From positions 372,001 to 436,000 of the forward strand of contig NC_012883.1 of assembly GCF_000022545.1 (NCBI RefSeq): DNA of 64,000 nucleotides. The letters run 5' to 3'. Source of the DNA: Thermococcus sibiricus MM 739. GTDB taxonomy: Archaea > Methanobacteriota_B > Thermococci > Thermococcales > Thermococcaceae. Positions 1-10,668 of the stretch are shown here, in pieces (position 1 is the stretch's first letter; each line of letters begins with the position of its first letter). The notes below the pieces were generated by a model. The model made no database searches, was not told the origin of the DNA, and saw only the letters and a program-made list of their open reading frames with translations. The position numbers and the translations under genes were made by a program.

Positions 1-3000
1 TCTTGGGAATGATACCAGTAGTGAAGGGGATTGAACAAGAGCCAGTTGAGGTAAGAATTGGTGAATTGCCGGTAATGCTGAAATCCAAAATCTGTCGTCT
101 TTACAACTTAAGTGATGAAGAACTTATAGCACATGGAGAGGATCCTAAAGATCCAGGAGGATATTTCATTATTAACGGTTCTGAAAGAGTTATTGTGTCT
201 ATTGAAGATTTAGCTCCAAACAGAACGCTTGTTGAGATCGACGAGAGACAAAATAGATACATAGCAAAATGTTTTTCATACAGACATGGTTATAGAGCTT
301 TAATAACAGTGGAGAGGAGAAAAGACGGTTTACTTTATGTTTCAATTCCGAATGTACCAGGTGTTCTTAAATTTGTACACATTATGAGGGCTCTTGGTCT
401 GGAGAGTGATAAGGAAATAGTTGATGCTGTGGGTAACAATCCTGAGGTTCAACAGGTTCTCTTTGACAATTTAGAGGATGCAAGTGATGTTCAAACTCAA
501 GAGGAGGCTTTAGATTATATTGGAAAGAGAGCAATGCCTGGGCAGCCCAAAGAATATAGGCTTAGAAGGGCTCACTCAATAATTGATAACAATCTTCTCC
601 CGCACATGGGGGTAAGTCCAGAGGACAGGATAAGGAAAGCATATTACCTTGGAATGATGGCACTTAAAGTAACTGAACTTTCTCTTGGACTGAGAGAGGA
701 GGATGATAAAGATCATTATGCTAGTAAGAGGCTTAAACTTGCCGGAGATCTCTTGAAGGACCTTTTTAGAGTTGCATTCGGCCAGCTTGTAAAGGACATG
801 CAATATCAACTAACTAAAACCTACCAAAGAAAGGGTGAGAAGTATACTTTCCAAGATATACAGAGGTTTGTGAGAAACTCTGTAAGGCCTGATGTACTAA
901 CTGAAAGAATCGAACATGCTCTCGCCACGGGGGCTTGGCCGGGAGGAAGAACTGGTGTTAGCCAGTTGCTTGATAGAACTAATTACATGTCTACGCTTTC
1001 CCACTTGAGAAGGGTCACTTCTCCACTAAGCAGAGAGCAACCTCATTTCGAGGCAAGAGATCTGCACGGTACTCATTGGGGAAGAATATGTCCAACTGAA
1101 ACCCCAGAAGGACCTAACTGTGGACTGGTTAAGAACCTCTCGCTAATGTCTCAAATTACTACTGCTATTCCAGAAGAGGAAGTTTTTGCATATTTGGAAA
1201 GTCTTGGGATCGTGCACATTGAGGAAAGAAGACCAGAACCCGATGATTGGAGGGTTTATCTTAATGGAGTTCTTGTTGGGACATATAAAGATGGCGTAGA
1301 GTTAATTAATAAAATAAAAACCGATAGGAGAGAAGGGAGAATAAGTGAGGTTATAAATGTCGCGTACTATGAGGATGTTAGAGAGATTTACATCAACAGT
1401 GATGAGGGTAGAGTCAGGAGACCACTAATCATAGTTGAAAATGGTGTTCCAAAATTAACCAAAGATCATGTAGAGGCAATAAAGAAAGGGACACTTAAGT
1501 GGAGTGACTTGATAAGAATAGGTGTCATTGAGTACCTCGATGCTGAGGAAGAAGAGAACGCTTATGTGGCTACATGGCCCTGGGAAGTTACTGAAGAACA
1601 CACACATTTGGAGATAATGCCTGCCACCATTTTAGGATTACCGGCGTCACTGGTCCCATATCCAGAACATAATGCTGCTCCAAGAAATACTTATGGAGCA
1701 GGTATGGCTAAGCAAAGCCTTGGCCTTGGTTGGGCCAACTTTAGGATAAGAGTAGACACTAGAGGGCATTTGATGCACTATCCTCAAGTCCCACTTGTTA
1801 ACTCCAGGATCATGGAAGCGGTAGGATTTGAACAAAGACCTGCTGGTCAGAATTTTATTGTCGCAGTCTTGAGTTATAGTGGATATAACATGGAAGATGC
1901 CGTTATAATGAATAAGGCCTCAATTGAAAGAGGATTGGCAAGGTCAACATTCTTTAGAACTTATGAAGCTGAAGAAAAGAAGTATATGGGAGGACAAACA
2001 GATAAGTTTGAAATACCAGATCCTACTGTTAGAGGATTTTTGGGTGAGAAATATTATAGAAACCTTGATGAAGATGGAATAGCATTTCCAGAATCAAAAG
2101 TTCAAGGAAAAGATGTGTTAGTAGCAAGAACCTCTCCGCCTAGGTTCCTCGAGGAGCAAACCAGTTTAGGTGCTGGTATTTTGCAAGGTAGAAGAGAGAC
2201 GAGCATCACTATGAGGCCCGGTGAAGAAGGTATTATCGACAAGATTATTATCACAGAAACAGGGGATGGTACAAAGCTTGTTAAGGTAACAGTTAGGGAT
2301 CTTAGAATTCCAGAATTTGGGGATAAGTTTGCCTCAAGACATGGACAGAAGGGCGTTATTGGTCTTATAGTTCCTCAGGAAGACATGCCCTGGACAGAAA
2401 ACGGAATAGTACCGGATCTTATAGTTAACCCTCATGGTATACCTTCACGTATGACTGTTGGACAGCTCATTGAGGCTATAGGTGGTAAAGTGGCATCACT
2501 TAAGGGAAGAAGAATAGATGGCACTGCATTCATTGGAGAGCCAGAAGAGAAGCTTAGAAAGGAACTTGAAGAGCTCGGGTTTAAGCATAGTGGAAGGGAA
2601 GTAATGTATGATGGAATCACAGGAAGGAAATTTGAGGCAGATATCTTCGTGGGTGTTATTTATTATCAGAGACTCCACCACATGGTAGCTGATAAGCTCC
2701 ATGCACGTTCAAGAGGGCCTGTGCAAGTTCTCACAAAGCAGCCAACTGAAGGTAGAGCTAGGGAGGGAGGTCTAAGATTCGGTGAAATGGAGCGTGACGT
2801 ATTAATAGGACATGGTGCCTCAATGTTATTAGTTGAAAGATTGCTAGAAGAGAGCGATAAGACAGAAGCATGGATATGTGAGAGTTGCGGTCATTTAGCA
2901 GTCGAAGATAAGCGTAGAGACAAAATTTATTGTCCAGTATGTGGAGAAGAGGAGAATATAAGCAAAGTAGAAATGAGTTATGCATTCAAGTTATTACTGG

Positions 3001-3056
3001 ATGAGATAAAGGCCATGGGTATTAGACCATCATTAAAACTTAAGGAGAGGGTGTGA
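1..3056 (+). CDS. rpoB: DNA-directed RNA polymerase subunit B (5' end outside window)
   Basis: Second-largest core subunit of archaeal RNA polymerase, forming one wall of the active centre. About 1017 residues are visible. The first visible residues already lie well inside the family sequence (full-length archaeal B subunits are about 1120 residues), so the true start is upstream of the window. Seen: the conserved segment with ATWPWEV and [13 protein letters not shown] (hybrid-binding region), the [13 protein letters not shown] motif, and a C-terminal zinc finger with CESCGH...CPVCG. No intein interrupts these blocks. The stop overlaps the region of the next start, so translation with rpoA1 is probably coupled. 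Identity is certain; only the N-terminus is missing. Confidence 0.98.
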   Translation, partial: LGMIPVVKGIEQEPVEVRIGELPVMLKSKICRLYNLSDEELIAHGEDPKDPGGYFIINGSERVIVSIEDLAPNRTLVEIDERQNRYIAKCFSYRHGYRALITVERRKDGLLYVSIPNVPGVLKFVHIMRALGLESDKEIVDAVGNNPEVQQVLFDNLEDASDVQTQEEALDYIGKRAMPGQPKEYRLRRAHSIIDNNLLPHMGVSPEDRIRKAYYLGMMALKVTELSLGLREEDDKDHYASKRLKLAGDLLKDLFRVAFGQLVKDMQYQLTKTYQRKGEKYTFQDIQRFVRNSVRPDVLTERIEHALATGAWPGGRTGVSQLLDRTNYMSTLSHLRRVTSPLSREQPHFEARDLHGTHWGRICPTETPEGPNCGLVKNLSLMSQITTAIPEEEVFAYLESLGIVHIEERRPEPDDWRVYLNGVLVGTYKDGVELINKIKTDRREGRISEVINVAYYEDVREIYINSDEGRVRRPLIIVENGVPKLTKDHVEAIKKGTLKWSDLIRIGVIEYLDAEEEENAYVATWPWEVTEEHTHLEIMPATILGLPASLVPYPEHNAAPRNTYGAGMAKQSLGLGWANFRIRVDTRGHLMHYPQVPLVNSRIMEAVGFEQRPAGQNFIVAVLSYSGYNMEDAVIMNKASIERGLARSTFFRTYEAEEKKYMGGQTDKFEIPDPTVRGFLGEKYYRNLDEDGIAFPESKVQGKDVLVARTSPPRFLEEQTSLGAGILQGRRETSITMRPGEEGIIDKIIITETGDGTKLVKVTVRDLRIPEFGDKFASRHGQKGVIGLIVPQEDMPWTENGIVPDLIVNPHGIPSRMTVGQLIEAIGGKVASLKGRRIDGTAFIGEPEEKLRKELEELGFKHSGREVMYDGITGRKFEADIFVGVIYYQRLHHMVADKLHARSRGPVQVLTKQPTEGRAREGGLRFGEMERDVLIGHGASMLLVERLLEESDKTEAWICESCGHLAVEDKRRDKIYCPVCGEEENISKVEMSYAFKLLLDEIKAMGIRPSLKLKERV

Positions 3057-3061
3057 TAGTC

Positions 3062-5779
3062 ATGCACTCAATGAAAAAAGTTATTGGAAGTATTGAGTTT
3101 GGTGTGCTTTCCCCTCAAGAGATTAGAAAAATGAGTGCTGCGGAGATAACAGTCCCTGATACCTATTCAGAAGACGGTTATCCAATAGATGGGGGCCTAA
3201 TGGACAGAAGATTAGGAGTTATAGATCCCAACCTTAGATGTGAGACATGTGGGGCCAATTATAAAGAGTGTCCTGGACATTTTGGTCATATAGAGCTTGC
3301 AAGACCAGTTATTCATGTTGGATTTGCTAAAACAATTTACAGAACATTGGAAAGTACTTGTAGAGAATGTGGAAGGATTAAGTTAACGGATGAAGAAATT
3401 GAAGACTATTTCGGTAAATTAAATATAAATGAGGCTAGAAAAAGTGAGATTGATGCGTTAATATCAGAGATACACAAAAAGGCAAAAGAAAGAATGGTAT
3501 GTCCTCATTGCGGGGCTCCTCAATTTTCAATTAAATTTGAGAGACCAACAATATACTGGGAATTGAGGACTGATGAAGAAGGAAACGAATACAGGCACAG
3601 AATGATGCCAAGTGAGATAAGAGACAGGCTTGAGAAAATCCCAGATAAGGACTTACCCCTCTTAGGCCTTAATCCGGAAAATTCAAGACCCGAATGGATG
3701 GTTCTCACGGTTTTGCCCGTTCCTCCAGTTAGTGTAAGGCCTTCAATAACACTTGAGAGTGGTATAAGAGCTGAAGATGACCTTACTCATAAGCTTGTAG
3801 ATATCATAAGAATTAATGCACGTTTGAAGCAAAACATCGAAGCTGGAGCTCCACAACTTATTATCGAAGATCTTTGGGATCTCCTTCAATATCACGTTAC
3901 CACATACTTCGACAATGAGACTTCAGGTATTCCTCCAGCAAAGCACAAGAGTGGAAGGCCACTTAAAACCCTTGCCCAAAGACTTAAGGGTAAAGAGGGT
4001 AGATTCAGGAAAAACCTTAGTGGTAAACGTGTTAATTTCTCGGCCCGTACGGTAATTAGTCCTGACCCCATGATAAGCATAAATGAAGTAGGTGTTCCAT
4101 TAATCGTTGCAATGGAACTTACAGTTCCAGAGAAAGTGACTGACTTCAATCTTGAAAAGCTCAGAAAAATGATCCTTAATGGTCCAGAAAAGTATCCAGG
4201 AGCTAATTATGTTATAGATCCACAAGGTAGAAGAATTCGTCTTATGGAGAGCAATCTAGAGACAATAGCTGACATGATTGACATTGGGTGGACAGTTGAA
4301 AGGCACCTTATGAATGGAGATGTTGTATTATTTAACAGACAACCATCTCTTCACAGAATGAGTATTATGGCTCATAGAGTTAGAGTAATGCCATATAAAA
4401 CATTTAGGCTTAATTTGGCAGTTTGCCCGCCATATAACGCTGACTTTGATGGGGACGAAATGAATCTTCACGTTCCACAAACAGAAGAAGCTCAGGCAGA
4501 AGCCAGAATTTTAATGGAAGTCCAAAACCACATCTTATCTCCGAGATATGGTGGACCAATTATTGGTGGAATTCAGGATCATATATCAGGAGGGTACCTC
4601 CTGACTAGAGAGGGGGCATACTTCACCAAATATGAAGTGGAGCATATGTTAATGTTTGCAGGGGTTGAAGTAAAAGAACTTCCAAAGCCAGATAAAGTTG
4701 AGAATGGCATTGAGTATTGGAGTGGAAAGACCGTATTCTCACTTCTACTTCCTGAAAACTTGACGATATGGTACAGGAACAAGCTATGTGATGATCCTTC
4801 CCAATGTGAGCCTATTGAAAAACTTATTGAGGAGAAGCTAATCCCAAGTGAGAAAGAAGTTAAAAAAGTGGCCACAGATGGCTTTGTTTATATTTTAAAA
4901 GGTAAGTTATTAAGTGGTGCAATAGACAAAAAAGCTTACGGTAGAGAAGATGGGGAGCTACTTAATATTATAGTTAGAGAGTATGGTGTAGAAAGGGCCA
5001 GACAATTCCTTGATCAAGTAACAAAACTAGCAATATGGGTAATCACCCATAAGGGATTCACCACTGGAATAGATGATGAAGATCTTCCGGGCGAGGCCAA
5101 GGCTAGAATTAAAGAAATAATAATGGAAGCAGAGGGTAAAGTGCAAAGACTGATAGAAGCATATAAAAACGGAGAGCTGGAACCCCTGCCTGGTAAGACT
5201 TTGGAAGAAACTCTCGAAAGCAGAATAATGGCTGTTCTATCTGAAGCGAGAGATAATGCTGGTAAAGTTGCTGAGAGATATTTGGGTATGAACAACCATA
5301 CAGTAATCATGGCCAAAACCGGGGCAAGAGGTAAAATCCTTAACATTACTCAAATGGCAGCCATACTTGGACAGCAGTCTATTAGAGGTAAGAGACTTTA
5401 TAGAGGTTACAGGAGCAGGGTATTGAGTCACTTCAAAGCTGGTGACCTTGGTGCAAGGGCAAAAGGTTTCATCGTTAACTCATATAAGAGCGGTCTAACA
5501 CCCCAAGAATACTTCTTCCATGCAATGGGTGGTAGAGAAGGTCTCGTTGATACTGCAGTTAGAACGGCTCAAAGCGGTTATATGCAGCGTAGACTTATAA
5601 ATGCTCTACAAGACCTCAAAGTAGATTATGATGGAACTGTGAGAGATCCAACAGGAATTGTAGTTCAGTTCAGGTATGGTGAAGATGGTGTAGACCCAAT
5701 GAAGAGTTGGGGTGGAAGAACGGTAAATATTGATAGAATTGTGACAAGAACATTGATAAAACTCAGGGAGAAGGGGTGA
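3062..5779 (+). CDS. rpoA1: DNA-directed RNA polymerase subunit A' (RpoA1)
   Basis: N-terminal two-thirds of the largest polymerase subunit, carrying the catalytic centre. The signature NADFDGDEMN, whose three aspartates hold the catalytic Mg2+, lies at about residues 459-468. N-terminal zinc-binding motifs are visible (CETCGANYKECPGHFGH and CRECG...CPHCG), and there is no intein at the usual DFDGD insertion point. The open frame reaches back to a GTG at 3053, but I choose the ATG at 3062 (MHSMKKVIGS) because the GGTGTGAT Shine-Dalgarno stretch sits before it and family members start there. It ends by overlapping the rpoA2 leader. Archaea encode this subunit as two polypeptides, A' and A''. 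Confidence 0.98.
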   Translation: MHSMKKVIGSIEFGVLSPQEIRKMSAAEITVPDTYSEDGYPIDGGLMDRRLGVIDPNLRCETCGANYKECPGHFGHIELARPVIHVGFAKTIYRTLESTCRECGRIKLTDEEIEDYFGKLNINEARKSEIDALISEIHKKAKERMVCPHCGAPQFSIKFERPTIYWELRTDEEGNEYRHRMMPSEIRDRLEKIPDKDLPLLGLNPENSRPEWMVLTVLPVPPVSVRPSITLESGIRAEDDLTHKLVDIIRINARLKQNIEAGAPQLIIEDLWDLLQYHVTTYFDNETSGIPPAKHKSGRPLKTLAQRLKGKEGRFRKNLSGKRVNFSARTVISPDPMISINEVGVPLIVAMELTVPEKVTDFNLEKLRKMILNGPEKYPGANYVIDPQGRRIRLMESNLETIADMIDIGWTVERHLMNGDVVLFNRQPSLHRMSIMAHRVRVMPYKTFRLNLAVCPPYNADFDGDEMNLHVPQTEEAQAEARILMEVQNHILSPRYGGPIIGGIQDHISGGYLLTREGAYFTKYEVEHMLMFAGVEVKELPKPDKVENGIEYWSGKTVFSLLLPENLTIWYRNKLCDDPSQCEPIEKLIEEKLIPSEKEVKKVATDGFVYILKGKLLSGAIDKKAYGREDGELLNIIVREYGVERARQFLDQVTKLAIWVITHKGFTTGIDDEDLPGEAKARIKEIIMEAEGKVQRLIEAYKNGELEPLPGKTLEETLESRIMAVLSEARDNAGKVAERYLGMNNHTVIMAKTGARGKILNITQMAAILGQQSIRGKRLYRGYRSRVLSHFKAGDLGARAKGFIVNSYKSGLTPQEYFFHAMGGREGLVDTAVRTAQSGYMQRRLINALQDLKVDYDGTVRDPTGIVVQFRYGEDGVDPMKSWGGRTVNIDRIVTRTLIKLREKG

Positions 5780-5784
5780 TGATC

Positions 5785-6972
5785 ATGGTATCACAGTCAA
5801 CTATCAAGAAACTTGTAGAGGAGAAGGCATCTAGTTTGCCAGAAAGATTGAGAGAGGAATTGTTTGAGAGGTTGATACATTATAGCGGGAAATATAAACT
5901 AAAGAAAGCTGAGATAGAGGCAATAATTGACGAGGTAGTTCAAGAATATGAGCAAGCCTTGGTAGAACCGGGAGAAGCGGTGGGCACTGTAACAGCTCAG
6001 TCCATAGGCGAGCCCTCTACACAGATGACACTTAACACTTTCCACTATGCTGGTGTTGCGGAAATTAACGTTACTTTGGGTCTTCCCAGAATTATTGAAA
6101 TAGTGGATGCTAGGAAAAACCCCTCAACACCAATTATGACAGTTCACTTGGATGAAGAACACAGGTACAACAGTGAAAAGGCCCTTGAGGTCGCAAAAAG
6201 AATAGAAGGGACTACTCTTGAAAGTTTAGCAAGGAGTATGACTCTAGATATACTTAACATGGAATTTGTAGTGGATATAGACCCAGAACGTCTCGAGAAA
6301 AGTGGCTTGACTATGGAAAAGATTCAAGCAAAAATTGAGCGGTCATTTAAGTCTGCTGAAATTGAAACAGAAGGAACTACTATAATAATTAGATTGAAGA
6401 AGGCTAAGAATGTTTCAACCCTTAGAAGGCTTGCCGATAAAGTTAAAAAGCATCGTTTAAAAGGACTCTCAGGCGTAGGGAAAACAGTTATCAGAAAGGA
6501 AGGAGATGAATACGTTATCTACACCGAAGGTTCAAACTTTAAGCAGGTACTTAAAGTTCCGGGTGTTGATCCCACGAGAACAAAAACAAACAATATTCAT
6601 GAAATAGCTCAAGTGCTTGGTATCGAGGCTGCGAGAAATGCAATAATTGAAGAGATAGTTAACACAATGCAAGAACAAGGTCTTGAAGTTGATGTGAGAC
6701 ATATTATGCTCGTCGCTGATATGATGACCATTGATGGTGTTGTGAGACCCATTGGAAGGCATGGTATTGTGGGTACAAAAGCAAGTGTACTTGCAAGAGC
6801 AGCATTCGAGATTACAGTTCAACATTTACTCCAAGCTGCTGAAAGAGGAGAATTAGATCCTCTCAATGGAGTAGTGGAAAATGTTCTAATTGGTCAGCCC
6901 GTTCCAGTGGGGACGGGAATCGTTAGATTGGCAATGAAGTTACCGATTAAAAAAGCGGTGAAAGAAGAGTAG
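5785..6972 (+). CDS. rpoA2: DNA-directed RNA polymerase subunit A'' (RpoA2)
   Basis: C-terminal third of the archaeal largest RNA polymerase subunit. It carries the trigger-loop region, visible as the conserved QSIGEPSTQMTLNTFH block at about residues 70-85, and the jaw/clamp C-terminal part. At 395 residues it has the usual length for Thermococcales. The frame is open from a GTG at 5776, but the ATG at 5785 follows an ideal GGTGATGATC spacing, which recurs before rps12 in this operon. It sits between rpoA1 and rpl30e with almost no spacing, so the set is one transcript. Confidence 0.97.
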   Translation: MVSQSTIKKLVEEKASSLPERLREELFERLIHYSGKYKLKKAEIEAIIDEVVQEYEQALVEPGEAVGTVTAQSIGEPSTQMTLNTFHYAGVAEINVTLGLPRIIEIVDARKNPSTPIMTVHLDEEHRYNSEKALEVAKRIEGTTLESLARSMTLDILNMEFVVDIDPERLEKSGLTMEKIQAKIERSFKSAEIETEGTTIIIRLKKAKNVSTLRRLADKVKKHRLKGLSGVGKTVIRKEGDEYVIYTEGSNFKQVLKVPGVDPTRTKTNNIHEIAQVLGIEAARNAIIEEIVNTMQEQGLEVDVRHIMLVADMMTIDGVVRPIGRHGIVGTKASVLARAAFEITVQHLLQAAERGELDPLNGVVENVLIGQPVPVGTGIVRLAMKLPIKKAVKEE

Positions 6973-6986
6973 AGGAGGTGTAGGGA

Positions 6987-7289
6987 ATGGATTTGGCATT
7001 TGAACTTAGAAAAGCTATTGAAACTGGAAAAGTGGTCATCGGGTCAAATGAAACCATGAGACTTGCTAGGACAGGTGAAGCTAAGCTTATAATCATGGCT
7101 AAGAATGCACCTAAAGAGGTTAAAGATGATATTAATTATTATGCAGGTCTCAGTAGCATACCTGTATACGAATTTGAGGGAACAAGTGTGGAGCTAGGAA
7201 CTCTTTTGGGTAAACCATTCGTAATAGCATTAATGGCGATAGTAGAGCCAGGAGAAAGTAAAATACTCTCACTAGCTGGAGGTAAGTGA
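6987..7289 (+). CDS. rpl30e: 50S ribosomal protein L30e
   Basis: Ribosomal large-subunit protein of the L7Ae/L30e/S12e/Gadd45 fold, 100 residues, the standard length. The family pattern is clear: a basic N-terminal helix, then [12 protein letters not shown] and the [11 protein letters not shown] strand typical of this RNA-binding superfamily. A GGAGGTG Shine-Dalgarno lies just upstream. The position after rpoA2 and before nusA is the conserved archaeal order. The stop codon overlaps the nusA leader. No anomaly seen. Confidence 0.95.
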   Translation: MDLAFELRKAIETGKVVIGSNETMRLARTGEAKLIIMAKNAPKEVKDDINYYAGLSSIPVYEFEGTSVELGTLLGKPFVIALMAIVEPGESKILSLAGGK

Positions 7290-7291
7290 AT

Positions 7292-7729
7292 ATGCCACTA
7301 AAGCTAAATACAGATCAGATAAAGTACATAGCCCTATTCGAGAGTCTTACAGGAGCTACAGTACTTGACTGTTTGATTGATACAATAAAGAACAGACTAG
7401 TTATCGTAGTAAAGAATGGTGAAATGGGTTTGGCATTAGGAAAGAGAGGCAGCAATGTTAAGAGAGTACAGAGCATGATTGGCAAAGATATTGAATTGAT
7501 AGAGCACTCAGAAAATCCCGAAGAATTCATTAAGAACATTTATAAAACAATGGGCGTAAGGGTTAAAAAAGTACATATAACTGAAAAGAAAAATGGGAAA
7601 AAGGTTGCCCTCCTAGATGTGAATCAGCGGGATAAACCGAGAGCCATAGGCAAAGGGGGGCAAAATATAAATCTCGTCAAAGAATTGATGGAGAGGCATC
7701 ACGGAATTGAAGAAGTTGTAGTAATCTGA
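7292..7729 (+). CDS. nusA: Transcription elongation protein NusA (archaeal short form)
   Basis: Archaeal NusA consists only of two KH RNA-binding domains and lacks the bacterial N-terminal polymerase-binding domain. At 145 residues this protein fits. Both KH signature loops are visible: [15 protein letters not shown] in the first half and [14 protein letters not shown] near the C-terminus. The open frame begins with a GTG overlapping the rpl30e stop, but the ATG at 7292 ([11 protein letters not shown]) is the more likely start. It probably acts with RNA polymerase on nascent RNA; the archaeal role is less well defined than the bacterial one. Confidence 0.93.
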   Translation: MPLKLNTDQIKYIALFESLTGATVLDCLIDTIKNRLVIVVKNGEMGLALGKRGSNVKRVQSMIGKDIELIEHSENPEEFIKNIYKTMGVRVKKVHITEKKNGKKVALLDVNQRDKPRAIGKGGQNINLVKELMERHHGIEEVVVI

Positions 7730-7739
7730 GGTGATGATC

Positions 7740-8183
7740 ATGGCTGGAAAGAAAGCTCCTTATGGTGAATTTGCTGGAAGAAAGCTCAAACTTAAAAGAA
7801 AAAAGTTTAGATGGAGCGACATAACATACAAGAGAAGAGTGCTTAGGCTTAAAGAGAAGAGTGACCCACTTGAAGGTGCACCGCAAGCGAGAGGAATAGT
7901 GCTTGAGAAAATTGCAGTTGAAGCTAAACAGCCCAACTCAGGTATGAGAAAGGCCGTTAGAGTTCAGCTCATAAAAAATGGTAAAGTAATCACTGCCTTC
8001 ACTCCTGGTGATGGTGCTATCAAGCATATTGATGAGCATGATGAAGTTCTCATCGAAGGAATTGGTGGTCCAAAGGGCGGATCTATGGGTGATATCCCAG
8101 GAATTAGATACAAGGTTGTCATTGTTAACAGAACTTCCCTCAAAGAAATAGTTAAGGGTAAGAAAGAAAAGCCAAGAAGGTGA
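7740..8183 (+). CDS. rps12: 30S ribosomal protein S12
   Basis: Universal small-subunit protein at the decoding centre (uS12), 147 residues. The highly conserved segment around [15 protein letters not shown], which contains the loop reaching the decoding site, and the [13 protein letters not shown] segment are intact. The start is the ATG at 7740, preceded by AGGTGATGATC; the in-frame upstream GTG at 7731 is part of that leader. The gene ends by overlapping the leader of rps7, the universal S12-S7 pair. Confidence 0.97.
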   Translation: MAGKKAPYGEFAGRKLKLKRKKFRWSDITYKRRVLRLKEKSDPLEGAPQARGIVLEKIAVEAKQPNSGMRKAVRVQLIKNGKVITAFTPGDGAIKHIDEHDEVLIEGIGGPKGGSMGDIPGIRYKVVIVNRTSLKEIVKGKKEKPRR

Positions 8184-8188
8184 TGCTC

Positions 8189-8836
8189 ATGGCCAAGTCA
8201 TTAGAAGAGAGATTTTTTGTGCCTAAGGACCTCAAAGTCTTTGGAAGATGGAGTGTTGAAGAAGTAGTTGTTGAAGACCCATCTCTTAGACCTTATATTA
8301 ACCTTGAACCAAGGATTCTTCCCCACAGTCATGGAAGATATGCAAAAAAGCAATTTGGTAAAACGAACATTCATATAGTTGAGAGGCTCATAAACAAGGT
8401 AATGAGAAGCGGTGCTTCAAGTTATAAAATTGGCGGGCACTTCATGAGAAGAGAGCACCGCTCATTAATGAGCAAAAAGATGAAAGCCTATGAAGTTGTA
8501 AAAGAGGCATTCAAGATAATAGAAAATAAAACAAAGCAAAACCCACTTCAAGTTCTCGTTAAGGCGATTGAAAACTCCTCCCCAAGGGAAGACACTACAA
8601 ATATCATGTTTGGTGGAGTTAGATATCACTTGGCAGTAGATATTTCTCCAATGAGAAGGCTTGATGTCGCTTTAAGAAACATTGCCCTCGGTGCATCAGC
8701 GAAGTGCTATCGCAATAAGGTTAGCTATGCTGAAGCCTTGGCTGAAGAAATTATAGCTGCAGCTAACAAAGATACAAAGAGCTTCGCATACAGCAAGAAA
8801 GAAGAAATTGAGAGGATTGCACAATCCTCAAGGTGA
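8189..8836 (+). CDS. rps7: 30S ribosomal protein S7
   Basis: Primary 16S rRNA-binding protein of the small-subunit head (uS7), 215 residues, typical of archaea, which carry an N-terminal extension relative to bacteria. Conserved stretches include the [19 protein letters not shown] segment and [17 protein letters not shown]. The start is the ATG at 8189 after AGGTGATGCTC. This is the last gene of the polymerase/ribosome operon: a T-rich stretch follows and the next gene is on the opposite strand. Confidence 0.97.
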   Translation: MAKSLEERFFVPKDLKVFGRWSVEEVVVEDPSLRPYINLEPRILPHSHGRYAKKQFGKTNIHIVERLINKVMRSGASSYKIGGHFMRREHRSLMSKKMKAYEVVKEAFKIIENKTKQNPLQVLVKAIENSSPREDTTNIMFGGVRYHLAVDISPMRRLDVALRNIALGASAKCYRNKVSYAEALAEEIIAAANKDTKSFAYSKKEEIERIAQSSR

Positions 8837-8839
8837 GCT

Positions 8840-8854
8840 CTTTTATTTCTTTTT
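8840..8854 (+). terminator. T-rich terminator after rps7
   Basis: Pyrimidine-rich run (TTTTATTTCTTTTT) starting four bases after the rps7 stop. Archaeal RNA polymerase terminates at such U-tracts without needing a hairpin. The tract also covers the last codons of the convergent, frameshifted gene on the other strand. Confidence 0.55.
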
Positions 8855-9393
8855 CAACTGCATATCAATTACGCTATCTCCTCTGTATCTTTTAAATCCC
8901 TCAGAGAACTCAATTTCGGCTTTTATGGTAATTAAAATCGCTTTTGTTCTTTCCAAGGGTATCACAATAAAGTCTAATCTTGTGCTCCTACTCTCTGAAA
9001 GCCGAGGTCGGGGATTTCTAATACAGCAGAATTTGGATCATCCTTACTCCTCTGCAATTTTAGAGGATTCCAAGGATATCCATCGGGAGTCTTTAAATAA
9101 ACTTCCGCACTAACATTTGGTGTTATAACAAGCTTTAGGCTCCTAGTTTTCCATCCATCTCTATGCCACACATGAACTCGGAAAGAAATTACATCCTCTG
9201 AGTAATAGCCTCTCTCCATAAGGGAAAGAGTTGCAGCCCTTTCGCCTTTTGAATCATAAAAGTTGGAATGGACTTCATCAGGTTCTCTGACTTCTTCGTT
9301 TCTGAGACTTTCGACTGAAAGAGCCTTAACGCTCAATGCACAAACTACAAGCAATAGGATTATGGATATCGGCAGTTTAGAACTTTTCTTCAT
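8843..9393 (-). pseudogene. Secreted protein gene interrupted by a -1 frameshift
   Basis: From the ATG at 9393 the frame encodes a signal peptide (MKKSSKLPISIILLLVVCAL) and an extracellular beta-rich domain, and stops at about 8974 after 139 residues. The next frame continues cleanly with SESRSTRLDFIVIPLERTKA and on to a C-terminus DMQLKKK, with its stop at 8843-8845. One extra base in the AAA run at 8998-9000 (TTT on the coding strand) would join the two parts into a protein of about 183 residues without disturbing either. So either the gene is broken or the sequence has a one-base error. A TATA box (TATAAAAAT on the coding strand) and GGTGG Shine-Dalgarno precede the start. Function unknown; I do not recognise the family. 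Confidence 0.75.
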
Positions 9394-9481
9394 ACCTATC
9401 CACCATTAAGTATTTTTATACTTTTGACGTATTTATGTGTTTTCATTGTTAGGTAGTAATGCTCGAGATTTTAGAAAAGCT

Positions 9482-10600
9482 TCATAGTAGGCTTTTTCCT
9501 ATCATTTCCTTTGGCTTCTCCACGCCAAAGAACTTCAGTATTGTGGGAGCAATATCATAAAGAGTCGGATTTTCTAAGTTTGCTTTCTCAAAACCCCATA
9601 AAATAAGCGGAACCTTTATCACGGGCTTATTTAAAGACCCATGCATGCCTTTTACCCAGTGACTTGGGCCTTTTATTCCATCGCAAAACCTGTGGGAACA
9701 GAACCAGTAACCTTCTTTGGCAGAAACAATGAGCTCTCCACTGTTTGGAGTATTTAGGTGTGGTAAGTCCTCTCTGAAAAAGACGTACTTTACACCGGGA
9801 GCTCTTTTCAATATTGAATATACCTCCTCGGCTTCTGCGGGGTTTTTTAGATAAACGTGTACTCCTCCCCCAGATGAGACTCTAAGGGTCTCGATGCTAT
9901 GTTTCTTGAGATAGTTTTTCAGGTTCACCCACGTGTGAACATTTTCCTGCCCGTGATCGGCAAATATTATAAACGCATACTCGTCCCTAAGTCTCTCCCA
10001 CAAAACGTTTAGTGCTGTATCTACGGTTTCAACGGCTTTCATAGCTTCATCGCTCAAAGGTCCATAATCGTGTTGCATTCCATCAATCGAGCAGAGGTGG
10101 ACTAAAAGCAAATCGGGTTTGCATTCTTCATAGAGATACAGAGCCGAATTCAAAACCCAGCGATCTTTTCTCCAGTCTCTCCCATATTCTCTATAAAGAG
10201 TATCATCATTGAAGAATGGTGGAAAGATTCTAACGTGGGTGCCGCTGAAGGGAGGCATTGTATAGCCACTAACAGAAGCGCTTCTTATTCCCCTTTCTCT
10301 GAGAATATCAACTACGGTTTTTGTCGTTATGATCTTGTGGGGATTAAAAGCAATTTCATAGTCGTAGAAATTTACCTTTCTATCAGATATTCTATCGTAA
10401 TAACCGTTTTCCACAACGCCATGAATCCTCGGAGGAACCCCGGTAACTACGCTTGTATGAACTAAATCCGTAAGTGTGGGAAATATTGACTCAACAACTT
10501 CAAAAAATCCTTTCTCTACCAGCTCACTTAAAAACGGCATGTGTTTTAAATTGTAAACTCCACTACCATCGATGCTTATAAGCGCGAGTTTTCTCCTCAT
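9482..10600 (-). CDS. Alkaline phosphatase-superfamily phosphodiesterase / nucleotide pyrophosphatase
   Basis: A 372-residue enzyme of the type I phosphodiesterase/nucleotide pyrophosphatase family. Metal-binding and catalytic motifs are in order: SIDGSG near residue 9, the FPTLTDLVHTSVVTG segment holding the nucleophile threonine, SIDGMQHDYG in the middle, FADHGQ, and a late GMHGS. No signal peptide or membrane segment is seen, so it is probably cytoplasmic. The substrate cannot be told from sequence. Family members hydrolyse phosphodiesters or act as phosphoglycerate mutase-like or phosphonate enzymes. It is probably transcribed separately from the DUF835 gene, which lies upstream on the same strand. 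Confidence 0.85.
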   Translation of the reverse strand: MRRKLALISIDGSGVYNLKHMPFLSELVEKGFFEVVESIFPTLTDLVHTSVVTGVPPRIHGVVENGYYDRISDRKVNFYDYEIAFNPHKIITTKTVVDILRERGIRSASVSGYTMPPFSGTHVRIFPPFFNDDTLYREYGRDWRKDRWVLNSALYLYEECKPDLLLVHLCSIDGMQHDYGPLSDEAMKAVETVDTALNVLWERLRDEYAFIIFADHGQENVHTWVNLKNYLKKHSIETLRVSSGGGVHVYLKNPAEAEEVYSILKRAPGVKYVFFREDLPHLNTPNSGELIVSAKEGYWFCSHRFCDGIKGPSHWVKGMHGSLNKPVIKVPLILWGFEKANLENPTLYDIAPTILKFFGVEKPKEMIGKSLL

Positions 10601-10668
10601 AAAGTAAGCTACGAAAAGTGGGTTAAAAAGTTTAACTTTGGTGGAGCTTGAAGTAGGTTGTATCTCTA

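Noticed and set aside
576-5431. Several antisense open frames of 60-110 codons across the RNA polymerase genes.
   Set aside because: They mirror the strongly coding sense strand, have no ribosome-binding sites and resemble no protein family.
1-8836. Inteins in RNA polymerase subunits, common in archaea.
   Set aside because: The conserved blocks of B, A' and A'' run without insertion and lengths are normal.
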